In this document: piece by piece, positions 24,961 to 32,804 of the stretch | How positions within the stretch are numbered: the first letter of the stretch is position 1 | Layout: the number at the start of each line of letters is the position of its first letter | NCBI RefSeq assembly: GCF_000832305.1 | Contig: NZ_CP010536.1 | Coordinates: 62,001-126,000, forward strand | DNA: 64,000 nucleotides | From: Cupriavidus basilensis | GTDB taxonomy: Bacteria; Pseudomonadota; Gammaproteobacteria; Burkholderiales; Burkholderiaceae | Reading direction: 5' to 3' | Position numbers and translations under genes: made by a program | Notes under the pieces: model-generated | The model's database searches: none | The model's input: only the letters and a program-made list of their open reading frames with translations | What the model was told of the DNA's origin: nothing

Positions 24961-26166
24961 TCATTCTTCGGTCATCCGGGCGCGGTCATTTGATCGCTCG
25001 CTTCCATCGAGCCGCACCACATACCCCGCCTTCGGCTCGCTCCCACCTGCCACCAGGCTCGCAATCCTGTCCTGCGCGGCGCCGAAGCCCTGCGCTTCGA
25101 TCAGCGTCAGCCAGCCGTTCGCCGGTGTCTTCACGTAATCGATAAATGCGCGCTGTGCCGCGTTGAAGCGCCGGTTCACGCCTTCGGGCCCCCAGTCGGC
25201 ATTGCGCTTGCGGATCTGCACCGGCGCGAAGTAGAACTCTGGCTTGGGTCCGGGCAGGCCGGTATCGCGCAGGAAGCCCGTGTTCTGCGCCGAGCCGGCA
25301 AAGCAGTCGTACACCAGTGCGCCGCCAAAGTGATGGTGCACGCGTGCGCGCAGCGCTTCGTCGCCGGAAAAGTCCACGTAGAGCGTGGGCGCGTCGGTGG
25401 GGAGTGTTTCCAGGTCGTCGTAGCCGACCACTTCCGCGTAGCAGCCAAGGCCTTCGACAAAGGGGCGGTTGCGCGCCGAGGTAATGGCGGCCAGCGAGAT
25501 GCCGGGGAGGTCGCGCAGGCAGAACGCGGTGCCATAGGCGGTTTTGCTGGAGGCGCTGGACACCACCAGCCGCGTGGCGCCGAAGAAGCGGTTGTCCTCG
25601 AGGAAGTCGGCCAGCATGAACGACGTGATGAACAGCGGCCGGTACAGCATCTGGTAGTTTTCCAGCTCGGGCGCATAGGCGGCGTCATGGGTCACGCGGG
25701 TGTACTGGTTGTAGGCGGAGGTCAGGGGCCGGCGGTGCTCGAGGGCATCGTAGAAGCCGCGCTCGGTCACGCGCTCGGGCTGCATGCGGATATGGCTGGC
25801 GATGGGGAAGTAGCCGTAGAAGCGCTCGCCCGCCGCCACGCCGGGCACCTTGGAGTCCACCACATCGGCAAAGCCCCACACCGGCATATGGCCCCATTCT
25901 TGTTGCCCGGTGGGAAAGAACTGCCAGTAGTTCATGGCGTCGCCGAAGGCGGCGTAGGTGATGTTGTTGGTGGTGAGCGCGAAGCGGTCGATCTTCAGCA
26001 GCACTTCGCCGGGGGCGGCGTCGGTGCGTTCCCGGCGCGCTTCCAGCTGGCTTTCATTTAGGGCATGCTTGCGTGTCAGCAGGCGGGTGACCGTGAGCGA
26101 TTGTTCGGCGCGGTCGTTGTGATTGCCGTGATTGCTGCCGTGATTGCTGTGCGTTGCCTGATCCAT
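24961..26166 (-). CDS. DUF2855 family protein
   Basis: Uncharacterised soluble protein of about 401 residues. The fold resembles medium-chain dehydrogenases/quinone oxidoreductases: an N-terminal GroES-like part (APGEVLLKIDRFALTTNNITY, HMPVWGFADVVDSKVPGVA) and a nucleotide-binding half around SSASSKTAYGTAFCLRDLPG and YDDLETLPTDAPTLYVDFSG. No zinc-ligand set is evident. It is divergent from a TetR gene that probably controls it. The start is ambiguous: ATG 26166, ATG 26178 and GTG 26190 each follow a GGGACA element in a tandem repeat. Confidence 0.82.
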   Translation of the reverse strand: MDQATHSNHGSNHGNHNDRAEQSLTVTRLLTRKHALNESQLEARRERTDAAPGEVLLKIDRFALTTNNITYAAFGDAMNYWQFFPTGQQEWGHMPVWGFADVVDSKVPGVAAGERFYGYFPIASHIRMQPERVTERGFYDALEHRRPLTSAYNQYTRVTHDAAYAPELENYQMLYRPLFITSFMLADFLEDNRFFGATRLVVSSASSKTAYGTAFCLRDLPGISLAAITSARNRPFVEGLGCYAEVVGYDDLETLPTDAPTLYVDFSGDEALRARVHHHFGGALVYDCFAGSAQNTGFLRDTGLPGPKPEFYFAPVQIRKRNADWGPEGVNRRFNAAQRAFIDYVKTPANGWLTLIEAQGFGAAQDRIASLVAGGSEPKAGYVVRLDGSERSNDRARMTEE

Positions 26167-26204
26167 CTTCTGTCCCATTTTCTGTCCCACTTTTTGTCCC
26201 TTTT
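26163..26204 (-). repeat. 12-bp tandem repeat supplying repeated SD-start modules
   Basis: Read on the - strand the region is three near-identical units GGGACAAAAAGT, GGGACAGAAAAT and GGGACAGAAGAT, each followed by G and so ending in a GTG, ATG and ATG in one frame (peptide GQKV-GQKM-GQKM). Copy number changes keep frame and alter the number of alternative starts of the DUF2855 gene. Confidence 0.6.
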
Positions 26205-26219
26205 TTACCGTCGAGGCCG

Positions 26220-26957
26220 ATGCCACCAATGTATCGCCGCAAGCCGGCCGCCGGGTTCGGAAACGCGGGCGCCGCTGCCGAGCCGGCGCAGGCGCCTGCC
26301 AGGCCGCTGAAACGCCCGTCGCAGCAGCGTGCGCGCTTCACCGTGGACGCCATCTACGAGGCCTTTGTTCGGATATGGCGGGCGCGTGGCTGGGACGGCG
26401 TGACCACGCGCGCCGTGGCGCTGGAGGCCGGGTGTTCCGTAGGCACCCTGTACGAGTACTTCCCCAACAAGGAGGCGCTGCTCTCTGGCTATGTGCGGCA
26501 CACCATCGAGCTGTTGCTGGCGCGCATCGAGGCCGAGGTGGCGTGCGCGCCCGGGCTGGACTGGCGCACGCGCGTCCAGCGCCTGGCACGGCTGACCTGC
26601 GGCGCCGACGATGCCTCGCTGGAGGGCTTCGAGCACGAGATGCTCGTGCTCGAAGCGCGCATCGCCGAGACCAGGCATCACCGCCGTGTGTTCGATGAGT
26701 TGTACGCGGCCTGGCAGCGTGCGCTGGCGGCATGCCCGGATTTGCCGGGCGCGCCGGACGCCGCCACGGTGCGCGGCCTGCTGGAGGCGGTCTGGGGCGC
26801 GCGCCGCTATCGCCTGCTGTTGCAGGCTGCCGAGTCCTCGCGGGCGGCTTGGGTGGTGCAGATGGAGCGGCTTTGCCTGCTGGCGCTGGGGGCCGCGCCG
26901 CTAACTTCGGACTCTATGGACTCTACGGACTCTATAGATTCTGCGGGTCGCTCCTGA
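26220..26957 (+). CDS. TetR family transcriptional regulator
   Basis: 245-residue repressor-type protein. The N-terminal helix-turn-helix spans about residues 37-85 (VDAIYEAFVRIWRARGWDGV, VALEAGCSVGTLYEYFPNKE); the C-terminal helices form the ligand pocket and dimer face. It is divergent from the DUF2855 gene, the likely target. The C-terminus runs into a 9-bp tandem repeat coding Asp-Ser-x units, and its last 26 bases overlap the 3' end of the CDGSH gene on the other strand. ATG 26220 is chosen; ATG 26229 is possible. Confidence 0.87.
   Translation: MPPMYRRKPAAGFGNAGAAAEPAQAPARPLKRPSQQRARFTVDAIYEAFVRIWRARGWDGVTTRAVALEAGCSVGTLYEYFPNKEALLSGYVRHTIELLLARIEAEVACAPGLDWRTRVQRLARLTCGADDASLEGFEHEMLVLEARIAETRHHRRVFDELYAAWQRALAACPDLPGAPDAATVRGLLEAVWGARRYRLLLQAAESSRAAWVVQMERLCLLALGAAPLTSDSMDSTDSIDSAGRS
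26909..26944 (+). repeat. 9-bp tandem repeat at the overlapping 3' ends of two genes
   Basis: GGACTCTAT, GGACTCTAC, GGACTCTAT and a diverged fourth unit code D-S-M, D-S-T, D-S-I, D-S-A at the TetR C-terminus, and hold the stop codon of the opposite-strand CDGSH gene (26932-26934). Confidence 0.6.
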
Positions 26958-27579
26958 ACCCCACCTTCTTGTGCGTGCCGTCGCAGAACGGCTTGTTGCC
27001 CGACTGGCCGCAGCGGCAAAACCAGGCCTCGGTCATGCGGGTGATGGTTCTGCCGGTGCCGCTGATCACTTCAAGATTGCCCTTGACGTGCAGCGGTCCG
27101 TTGGGGATGGGATGGATATCTAGCGGCCCATCGCGCTGCGCCAGCGGCTCCGATGCCACGGTGGCGGCCTCCCCGGTGGCGACGAAACCCGCGCTGGCGT
27201 GGCTGCTGTCGCACAGGGGCTTGTTGCGCGAAGCGCCGCAGCGGCACAGCGTCAGGCGAAAGCCGGCGGGCTGGCCATCGATGGTGATGGCGGCGCGCAG
27301 CGCCAGCGGGCCGTTCTCGAGCACGCGCACCACATTGACCGGGGGCGCCGCCTCGCCTGGGGAGTCGTCAACGTTCTGGTAGCTGATGGCGCCCGATGGG
27401 CAGTTGTGCGCAATCTCCGCGATTTCCTCGGCGCTGGCGTTGTCGGGGTGGATCCACTCGCCCTGTACGCCGGGCACGAACACATCCGGGCGGTCCAGCA
27501 CGCAGTGGCGCGAATGGATGCAGCGGCTATCGTCGAAGAGCACGATGACGCGCTTGCCGGCAACGGACTCGGTGGCCAT
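26932..27579 (-). CDS. iron-sulphur protein: divergent 4Fe-4S domain plus two CDGSH motifs
   Basis: 215-residue predicted redox protein. The N-terminal third (VIVLFDDSRCIHSRHCVLDR, HNCPSGAISYQ) is a divergent 4Fe-4S mono-cluster domain. Two CDGSH-type zinc-finger-like motifs follow, LCRCGASRNKPLCDSSH and FCRCGQSGNKPFCDGTH, each with the C-x-C...C-x3-H ligands of a 2Fe-2S cluster. That gives up to three clusters in one chain. Related proteins are annotated as glutamate-synthase-like or CDGSH proteins; no reaction is established. It converges on TetR with a 26-bp overlap. Confidence 0.88.
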   Translation of the reverse strand: MATESVAGKRVIVLFDDSRCIHSRHCVLDRPDVFVPGVQGEWIHPDNASAEEIAEIAHNCPSGAISYQNVDDSPGEAAPPVNVVRVLENGPLALRAAITIDGQPAGFRLTLCRCGASRNKPLCDSSHASAGFVATGEAATVASEPLAQRDGPLDIHPIPNGPLHVKGNLEVISGTGRTITRMTEAWFCRCGQSGNKPFCDGTHKKVGFRSDPQNL

Positions 27580-27780
27580 GGCTGGCCCTCCTGCGCATTG
27601 CGCGCCAGGTGGCGCGCGCTCTTCTCTTTATAGCGCTTGCCGGCGGGTTTGCGCAGTGCTTTTCAGCGGCTTTGTCTTTTTACAAAGATTCGTGTGCGTC
27701 ACCCTGTAAGGCATGCGCGCGTGGTGCTAATCTGAGAGCGATTGGCAGCGGCGCGGTGCGCAGGTGCCCTGTCAGGCGCT

Positions 27781-27796
27781 CCCGCGGTCGCGCGGG
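27781..27796 (+). other. hairpin in the leader of the CBS gene
   Basis: CCCGCG-GTCG-CGCGGG, a perfect 6-bp stem about 40 bases before the CBS-domain start. Role unknown. Confidence 0.35.
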
Positions 27797-27835
27797 TCGT
27801 GTTGCAATCCGTTGGGATCGAACAAGGAGTGGGTG

Positions 27836-28285
27836 ATGAAAACCGCACGGCAGGTTCTTGAGTCCAAACCGACCCAGGCTATCTACAGCATTCCCCCTGG
27901 CGCCACAGTTTATGCTGCGCTGCAACTGATGGCGGAAAAAGCCATTGGCGCGTTATTGGTGATCGAGCGCGGCGATATCGTTGGGATTTTGAGCGAGCGG
28001 GATTATGCGCGCAAGGTGATCCTGATGCAGCGGACTTCCCGGGAGACCTTCGTTCGCGACATCATGACGTCGGCGGTGATCTATGTGCGCGGGGATCAGA
28101 GTACCGATGAGTGCATGGCGTTGATGACGCAGCATCGGTTGAGGCACTTGCCGGTGATGGACGGCGATACCCTGGTGGGGATGTTGTCGATCGGGGATCT
28201 GGTCAAGGATATTATTTCCGAGCAGAAATTCATCATCGACCAACTGGAGCACTACATTAGCGGGACGCCGCATCTCAAGCTCTGA
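27836..28285 (+). CDS. CBS-pair domain protein
   Basis: 149-residue cytoplasmic protein made almost wholly of two CBS motifs (KTARQVLESKPTQAIYSIPP with GALLVIERGDIVGILSERDY, and VRDIMTSAVIYVRGDQS with HRLRHLPVMDGDTLVGMLSI). CBS pairs bind adenosine nucleotides and act as energy or redox sensors. The ATG is set by AAGGAG at 27824-27829. No fused enzymatic domain, so it likely regulates another protein in trans. Confidence 0.9.
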   Translation: MKTARQVLESKPTQAIYSIPPGATVYAALQLMAEKAIGALLVIERGDIVGILSERDYARKVILMQRTSRETFVRDIMTSAVIYVRGDQSTDECMALMTQHRLRHLPVMDGDTLVGMLSIGDLVKDIISEQKFIIDQLEHYISGTPHLKL

Positions 28286-28819
28286 TCTCATTGCCCGGGG
28301 ATTCCTGGTTGAAGGGCGCTGGTGAGCGGCGCCCCATACGGCCTTGGCACATCTTCATGGCTCGCTTCGCTCCGTGCGGCGGGTGGCTTGTCAGGCGTTG
28401 CCCAATCTGGCCCCGCTGTATCGGGTACGCTCCTGTCGCTGCCGGCGACAAAAAACCGCAAGATTTTCGTTTTTTCGCTTCGTGCCGGCTTGCTGGCAGA
28501 TAGCCGCTCGTATTGAGCAGAAGTGCGCATGTTCCGGTAAAAAGCACGTCTGCGCCGCATCAGAAACCAACTTAGTGCCGCACTCCATATTTGGTATCCG
28601 CATATAATTATGCATTCACTGAATTAGGCCCGCCCGGGCCGTGCAGGCGGCATCTGCCAGCTCGTGGCAGTGCTCGATTCGCGCAGCGCCGGGTACGCGT
28701 CAAATCGGTTGATTTCAATTTTGTGGTCATGTTCCCCGATGTAGGCTGACAAACGAGGTGGTTTGTTGGTGGTTGGGCGCAACGTTGGTTGCTCATGACT
28801 ACGCGCCCTGCTGCCTCCG
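28286..28819. other. 534-bp intergenic region with a dispersed repeat and a promoter-like element
   Basis: No convincing gene. It contains one copy of a dispersed repeat (28330-28370, listed separately) and an AT-rich promoter-like patch with TATAAT at 28603-28608 inside the imperfect palindrome GCATA-TAAT-TATGC (28600-28613). From there to the exporter start is about 210 bases, a long leader if used. Confidence 0.5.
28330..28370 (-). repeat. dispersed intergenic repeat, copy 1
   Basis: Read on the - strand, these 41 bases match 36625-36664 on the + strand with three substitutions and one extra base. The core includes GCGAAGCGAGCC and GGCCGTATGGGGCG. Two copies 8 kb apart in opposite orientation indicate a family of intergenic repeats. 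Confidence 0.7.
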
Positions 28820-30400
28820 ATGTCTTCCTCCACGCCTGCTTCATCTGCTGCTTCTGCTGCTTCTGCTGCTTCTGCTGTTGCCACCCCTGCCCTGAGCCAC
28901 CAGGCCATCATGCGAGTGATCGGCGGGATCATCCTTTGCATCTTGCTGTCTGCGCTGGACCAGACGGTGGTGATTCCGGCGGTGCCGGCGATTGCCAATG
29001 ACCTGAACGGGTTCGGCCATCTGTCGTGGATCGTGACAGCCTACCTGATCACTTCCACCGTTTCCACGCCCTTGTACGGCAAGCTGTCGGATACCTATGG
29101 CCGGCGCCGGCTGCTGATGCTGGCGATCGCGCTGTTCATCCTGGCCTCGGTGGCGTGCGCGATGGCGGCGACGCTGGAGCAGCTGATCCTGTTCCGCGCG
29201 CTGCAAGGCATTGGCGGTGGCGGCTTGATGTCGCTGGCGCAGGCGGCGATCGCGGATGTGGTGGCGCCGCGCCAGCGTGGGCGTTACCAGGGTTACCTGG
29301 CGACCGTGTGGGCGGTGGCTTCCATTGCCGGCCCGCTGGTGGGGGGCTGGACTTCGGATCATCTGTCGTGGCGCTGGCTGTTCTGGATCAATGTGCCGCT
29401 GGGGCTGCTGGCCATGTTCATGTGCTATCGGGGCTTAAGCCAGTTGCAGGTGCGTGGCGGCTCGGCGCGGGTGGACTGGGGCGGCGCGTTGCTGCTGACG
29501 GTTTCCATCGTGGCCTTCCTGCTGGCGATGAGCTGGGGCGGCGATGTCTATGACTGGATCTCGCCGCAGATCGCTGGCCTGGCGCTGCTGGCCTTGGTGG
29601 CGGTGGCCGCGCTGGTCTGGCAGGAGCGCCGCGCGGGCGACCCGATGCTGCCGCCGCGGCTGTTTGGCAACCGCGCTTATGTGCTGGGCGTGGCCGCGTC
29701 CGCGATGGCTGCGCTGAATATCTTCTTGTGCATCTTCGCGCTGCCGCTGCATTTCCAGCTGGTGCGCGGCGCCGACGCGTCGGAGTCCGGCTTGCTGGTG
29801 GTGCCGTTCCTGCTCTCCACGGTGGCGGGCAATTTCATCGTGGCCGGGCTGGCCCCGCGCCTGGGACGCATGCGCGGCATCCTGACCGGTGGTTTCATCG
29901 CGGCGGCGCTGGGCTTGCTGGCGCTCGTGGTGATTTCGCCGTCCACCCCGCTGGCGCTGGTGTTGCTGGCGATGATGCTGGCCGGCGTGGGGCTGGGCAT
30001 GACCATGGTCGGCACCTTGATGACGGTGCAGAACGTGCTGGAGCGCCGCGATACCGGCGCCGGCACCGGCGCGCTGCTAGTGCTGCGCTCGCTGGGCAGC
30101 GCCTTTGGCGGCGCGCTGGCCGGCACCTTGCTGACGCTGGAATTTCGCAATGCCCTGCACGCTTGCGGCGTGACGCAGGCGCTGGACCTGGGTGCGCTGC
30201 GCCACGGCAGCGAGGCGCTGGCCCATCTCTCTCCTGCGGTGCGGGATGTGCTCACGGGCGGCGTGGAGTCGGGCTTCCGGCTGATTTTTGCCGTGGGTAC
30301 CGTGGCCGCGCTGCTGGCGCTGGTAATCGTGCGCCGCATGCCGGACGTGGCGTTGCGCAGCAGCGTGACCGAGCACGCGGCCACGCTGGCCATGGAGTAA
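28820..30400 (+). CDS. MFS drug exporter, DHA2 family (EmrB/QacA-like, 14 helices)
   Basis: 526-residue proton-driven exporter. Motif A is GKLSDTYGRRRLL, motif C-like sequence is GPLVGGWTSDHLSWRWLFWI, and motif D1 includes LSALDQTVVIPAVPAIANDL, all diagnostic of DHA2. The first 27 residues are a low-complexity Ser/Ala tail encoded by TGCTGCTTC-type repeats, which can vary in copy number without frame shift. No membrane-fusion or outer-membrane partner is adjacent, so it probably exports into the periplasm. A run of nine Gs (30403-30411) follows the stop. Confidence 0.9.
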   Translation: MSSSTPASSAASAASAASAVATPALSHQAIMRVIGGIILCILLSALDQTVVIPAVPAIANDLNGFGHLSWIVTAYLITSTVSTPLYGKLSDTYGRRRLLMLAIALFILASVACAMAATLEQLILFRALQGIGGGGLMSLAQAAIADVVAPRQRGRYQGYLATVWAVASIAGPLVGGWTSDHLSWRWLFWINVPLGLLAMFMCYRGLSQLQVRGGSARVDWGGALLLTVSIVAFLLAMSWGGDVYDWISPQIAGLALLALVAVAALVWQERRAGDPMLPPRLFGNRAYVLGVAASAMAALNIFLCIFALPLHFQLVRGADASESGLLVVPFLLSTVAGNFIVAGLAPRLGRMRGILTGGFIAAALGLLALVVISPSTPLALVLLAMMLAGVGLGMTMVGTLMTVQNVLERRDTGAGTGALLVLRSLGSAFGGALAGTLLTLEFRNALHACGVTQALDLGALRHGSEALAHLSPAVRDVLTGGVESGFRLIFAVGTVAALLALVIVRRMPDVALRSSVTEHAATLAME

Positions 30401-30478
30401 GCGGGGGGGGGAGGCTTGCGCATCTATTTCACGCCCAACGGCGTAAACTACGGACAGACCATCTCCGGAGTTTCCTAC

Positions 30479-31117
30479 ATGCGCAGCCTTCCCGAACAGC
30501 GCTCACGCGCCCTGCAACGCATCGCCTTGTCCGGCGCGTTGGTCCTGGCCGCCGCCGCCGCTGTTGTCGCCACGCCGCGTCTTGCGCACGCCGCCGATGC
30601 CCCGGCGGCCACCGCCGCCAAGCCGGCCGGCGCCTGCCCGGCCTCGCTCAACTTCAAGTTCCCCCGCCTGCAGGACGAAGCGCCGCAAAACCTCTGCCAG
30701 TACGCCGGCAAGGTCGTGGTGGTGGTCAATACGGCCAGCTATTGCGGCTTTACCCCGCAATATGAAGGGCTGGAGGCGCTGTACGCCAAGTACCGTGAAC
30801 GCGGGCTGGTGGTGCTGGGCTTCCCGTCGAACGACTTTTCGCAGGAGCCGGGCTCTTCCAAGGAGATCGCCGACTTTTGCTACAACACCTATGGCGTGAA
30901 ATTCCCGATGCTGGGCAAGTCGCACGTGCGCGGCAGCGATGTCAATCCCATGTACGCGCTGCTGGCCAAGCAGTCCGGCACCACGCCCAAGTGGAATTTC
31001 TACAAGTATGTGATCGACCGCAACGGCCAGGTGGTGGGCAGCTATAACAGCCTGACCAAGCCCGACGACAAGCAGTTCGTGAGCAAGATCGAGCAACTGC
31101 TGGACGGCGCGCGCTAA
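30479..31117 (+). CDS. exported glutathione peroxidase family protein
   Basis: 212-residue GPx homologue with a long N-terminal signal peptide (positively charged start, then SGALVLAAAAAVV, cleavage near RLAHA), so it should act in the periplasm. The peroxidatic cysteine is in NTASYCGFTPQYEGLEALYA; the active-site glutamine is in FPSNDFSQEPGSS and the tryptophan in PKWNFYKYVIDRNG. ATG 30479 has GGAG at 30467-30470. It differs from the cytoplasmic copy at 20195-20746 and would need periplasmic thiol supply. Confidence 0.9.
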   Translation: MRSLPEQRSRALQRIALSGALVLAAAAAVVATPRLAHAADAPAATAAKPAGACPASLNFKFPRLQDEAPQNLCQYAGKVVVVVNTASYCGFTPQYEGLEALYAKYRERGLVVLGFPSNDFSQEPGSSKEIADFCYNTYGVKFPMLGKSHVRGSDVNPMYALLAKQSGTTPKWNFYKYVIDRNGQVVGSYNSLTKPDDKQFVSKIEQLLDGAR

Positions 31118-31212
31118 GCCGCCAGGCTGCACGATTCGATCCCTTCTTGACCAGCGTCAAGCCGCCAGGGCGCCGCCATCGCTACTTTCGCCGCTTTGGG
31201 GAGAGACAGACG

Positions 31213-32004
31213 ATGGCCATCACGCTATACGACGCCGGCGGGCACACCTGCCTGCTGTTTTCGGACCTGGTCGAGGAGGAGCACGGCGAGGTGGTGCAGA
31301 CCAACCAGTTCCTGATCGTCGACGCCGGCCACGGCGCGCTGATTGATCCGGGCGGGCACATGACCTACGGCGAGCTGTACCTTGCCATCAGCCGCTACTT
31401 TCCGCCCAAGCAGCTTGATTACGTGCTGGCGTCGCATGCCGATCCGGATATCGTGGCCTCGGTCGGGCGCTGGCTGACCGCCTCCGATAGCCGCATCCTG
31501 ATCTCGCGCGTCTGGGCGCGGTTCTTGCCGCATTTCTGCCAGGCGGGCAAGACGGAAGGGCGCATCGTTACCATCCCCGATGCCGGCATGCCGATCGCGC
31601 TGGGCAACTGCACGTTGCTGGCGGTGCCGGCACATTTCCTGCACTCGGAGGGCAACTTCCAGTTCTACGATCCCATCAGCAAGATCCTGTTCTCCGGCGA
31701 CCTGGGCGCGGCCATGACCAGCGCGCGGGAAGCCGGCGCGGTGGTGAGCGATTTTGCCGCGCACACCCACGCCATGCTGCCCTTCCACCGGCGCTACATG
31801 AGCGGCAACCGCGCGTGCCGGCTGTGGGCCAACATGGCGCGCGGGCTGGATATCGAGTGGATCGTGCCGCAGCACGGCCCGTCGTTTCGCGGTAAGGCGA
31901 TGGTGGCGCAGTTTATCGACTGGGTCTCCACGCTGGAGTGCGGGCTGGACCTGCTCAGCCAGGACAACTACAGGCTGCCGCCCGTCACCACAGCGCCAGC
32001 CTGA
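31213..32004 (+). CDS. MBL-fold protein resembling the flavodiiron (ODP) domain
   Basis: 263-residue metallo-beta-lactamase-fold protein related to the oxygen-binding diiron domain of flavodiiron/FprA proteins, but without flavodoxin or rubredoxin parts. Candidate metal ligands are in ASHADPDIVASV (H-x-D-x-D, where flavodiiron proteins have H-x-E-x-D), PAHFLHSEGNFQFYDPISK, LFSGDLGAA and VPQHGPSFRG. The stand-alone form suggests a diiron oxygen or NO sensor/reductase; activity is unproven. GGGGAGAG lies about 8 bases before ATG. It converges on the GST gene. Confidence 0.83.
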   Translation: MAITLYDAGGHTCLLFSDLVEEEHGEVVQTNQFLIVDAGHGALIDPGGHMTYGELYLAISRYFPPKQLDYVLASHADPDIVASVGRWLTASDSRILISRVWARFLPHFCQAGKTEGRIVTIPDAGMPIALGNCTLLAVPAHFLHSEGNFQFYDPISKILFSGDLGAAMTSAREAGAVVSDFAAHTHAMLPFHRRYMSGNRACRLWANMARGLDIEWIVPQHGPSFRGKAMVAQFIDWVSTLECGLDLLSQDNYRLPPVTTAPA

Positions 32005-32025
32005 TGCCCGGCACCGGTTGCGCGA

Positions 32026-32652
32026 TCAATCGCGCGCCAGCCCTTCGGCCACCAGCGCCTCGTGCACCTTGGGCCGCGCGGCCACGCGCGACAGGTAGGC
32101 CTGCAGCGCGGGGTAAGGGTTGAGCGGCATGCTCAGGAGATTGGCCCAGTTGGCAACGGCGAAGCAGTAGGCGTCGGCGACGGTGAATTGCGTGCCGCAC
32201 AGGTAGTCGCGCGTGGCCAGGTGCCGGTCCAGCTCGGCGAAGCGCAGCGCCACCTTGGCCTTGCAATCCTCGCGCGTGCTCTGCGCGGTTTCCTTGTGCC
32301 ACAGCCAGGGGCTGAAGACCTTGTGCAGCTCGGTCGAGACCAGCGTCAGCCAGCCCACCGCTTCCAGGCGCGCCCTGGTGCCGGCCGCCGGCAGCAGCGC
32401 CTTGCTCGGGGCGAGGTCCGCCACGTATTGCAGCAGCGATGCGGCTTCGGTGTGGCGCGAGCCATCGTCCAGTTGCAGCAACGGCACGTAGCCGCGCGGG
32501 CTTACCGCGTAGAAGTCGTCGCTGCCGCTTTCCGGCTCGGTCAGCTTGTGCCTGGCCAGGTCGACCTTGGCGAGCGAAAACGGCAGGCCGGCTTCGCGCA
32601 GTGCGATATGCACGGCCAGGGAGCAAGCGCCAGGGGCGTAGTAGAGCTTCAT
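32026..32652 (-). CDS. glutathione S-transferase, bacterial beta-class-like
   Basis: 208-residue GST: thioredoxin-like N-terminal domain opening MKLYYAPGACSLAVHIALRE, where the CS pair is the beta-class active-site region (cysteine 10), followed by SPRGYVPLLQLDDGSRHTEA and an all-helical C-terminal domain. ATG 32652 is fixed by GAGG eight bases upstream and homology; the frame extends further without it. Divergent from a LysR gene with two palindromes in between, so the LysR probably controls it. Confidence 0.9.
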   Translation of the reverse strand: MKLYYAPGACSLAVHIALREAGLPFSLAKVDLARHKLTEPESGSDDFYAVSPRGYVPLLQLDDGSRHTEAASLLQYVADLAPSKALLPAAGTRARLEAVGWLTLVSTELHKVFSPWLWHKETAQSTREDCKAKVALRFAELDRHLATRDYLCGTQFTVADAYCFAVANWANLLSMPLNPYPALQAYLSRVAARPKVHEALVAEGLARD

Positions 32653-32736
32653 CGGGAGGTCCTCGCTGTTTTGGGTTCGGGTTCGGTTTTTCAGGGTTTG
32701 CCGCCACGCCTTGTGGTGGCAGTGCAGGCAGTCTAG

Positions 32737-32782
32737 GATTGCGAAAGCGCAATCACAATGCGCACTCTTGCAAGTCATGACT
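32737..32782. promoter_or_regulatory. two palindromes in the GST/LysR divergent promoter
   Basis: GATTGCG-AAAG-CGCAATC occupies 32737-32754 with perfect 7-bp arms, and AGTCATGACT flanked by TTGCA and GCAA lies at 32768-32786. Both fit LysR-type binding sites (T-N11-A, inverted repeats). Confidence 0.5.
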
Positions 32783-32804
32783 GCAAATTTGCAACGAATA
32801 TCTC

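Noticed and set aside
30403..30411. Nine-G run as a phase-variation switch
   Set aside because: It lies after the stop of the exporter and before the Shine-Dalgarno of the next gene, so slippage would not shift a reading frame.
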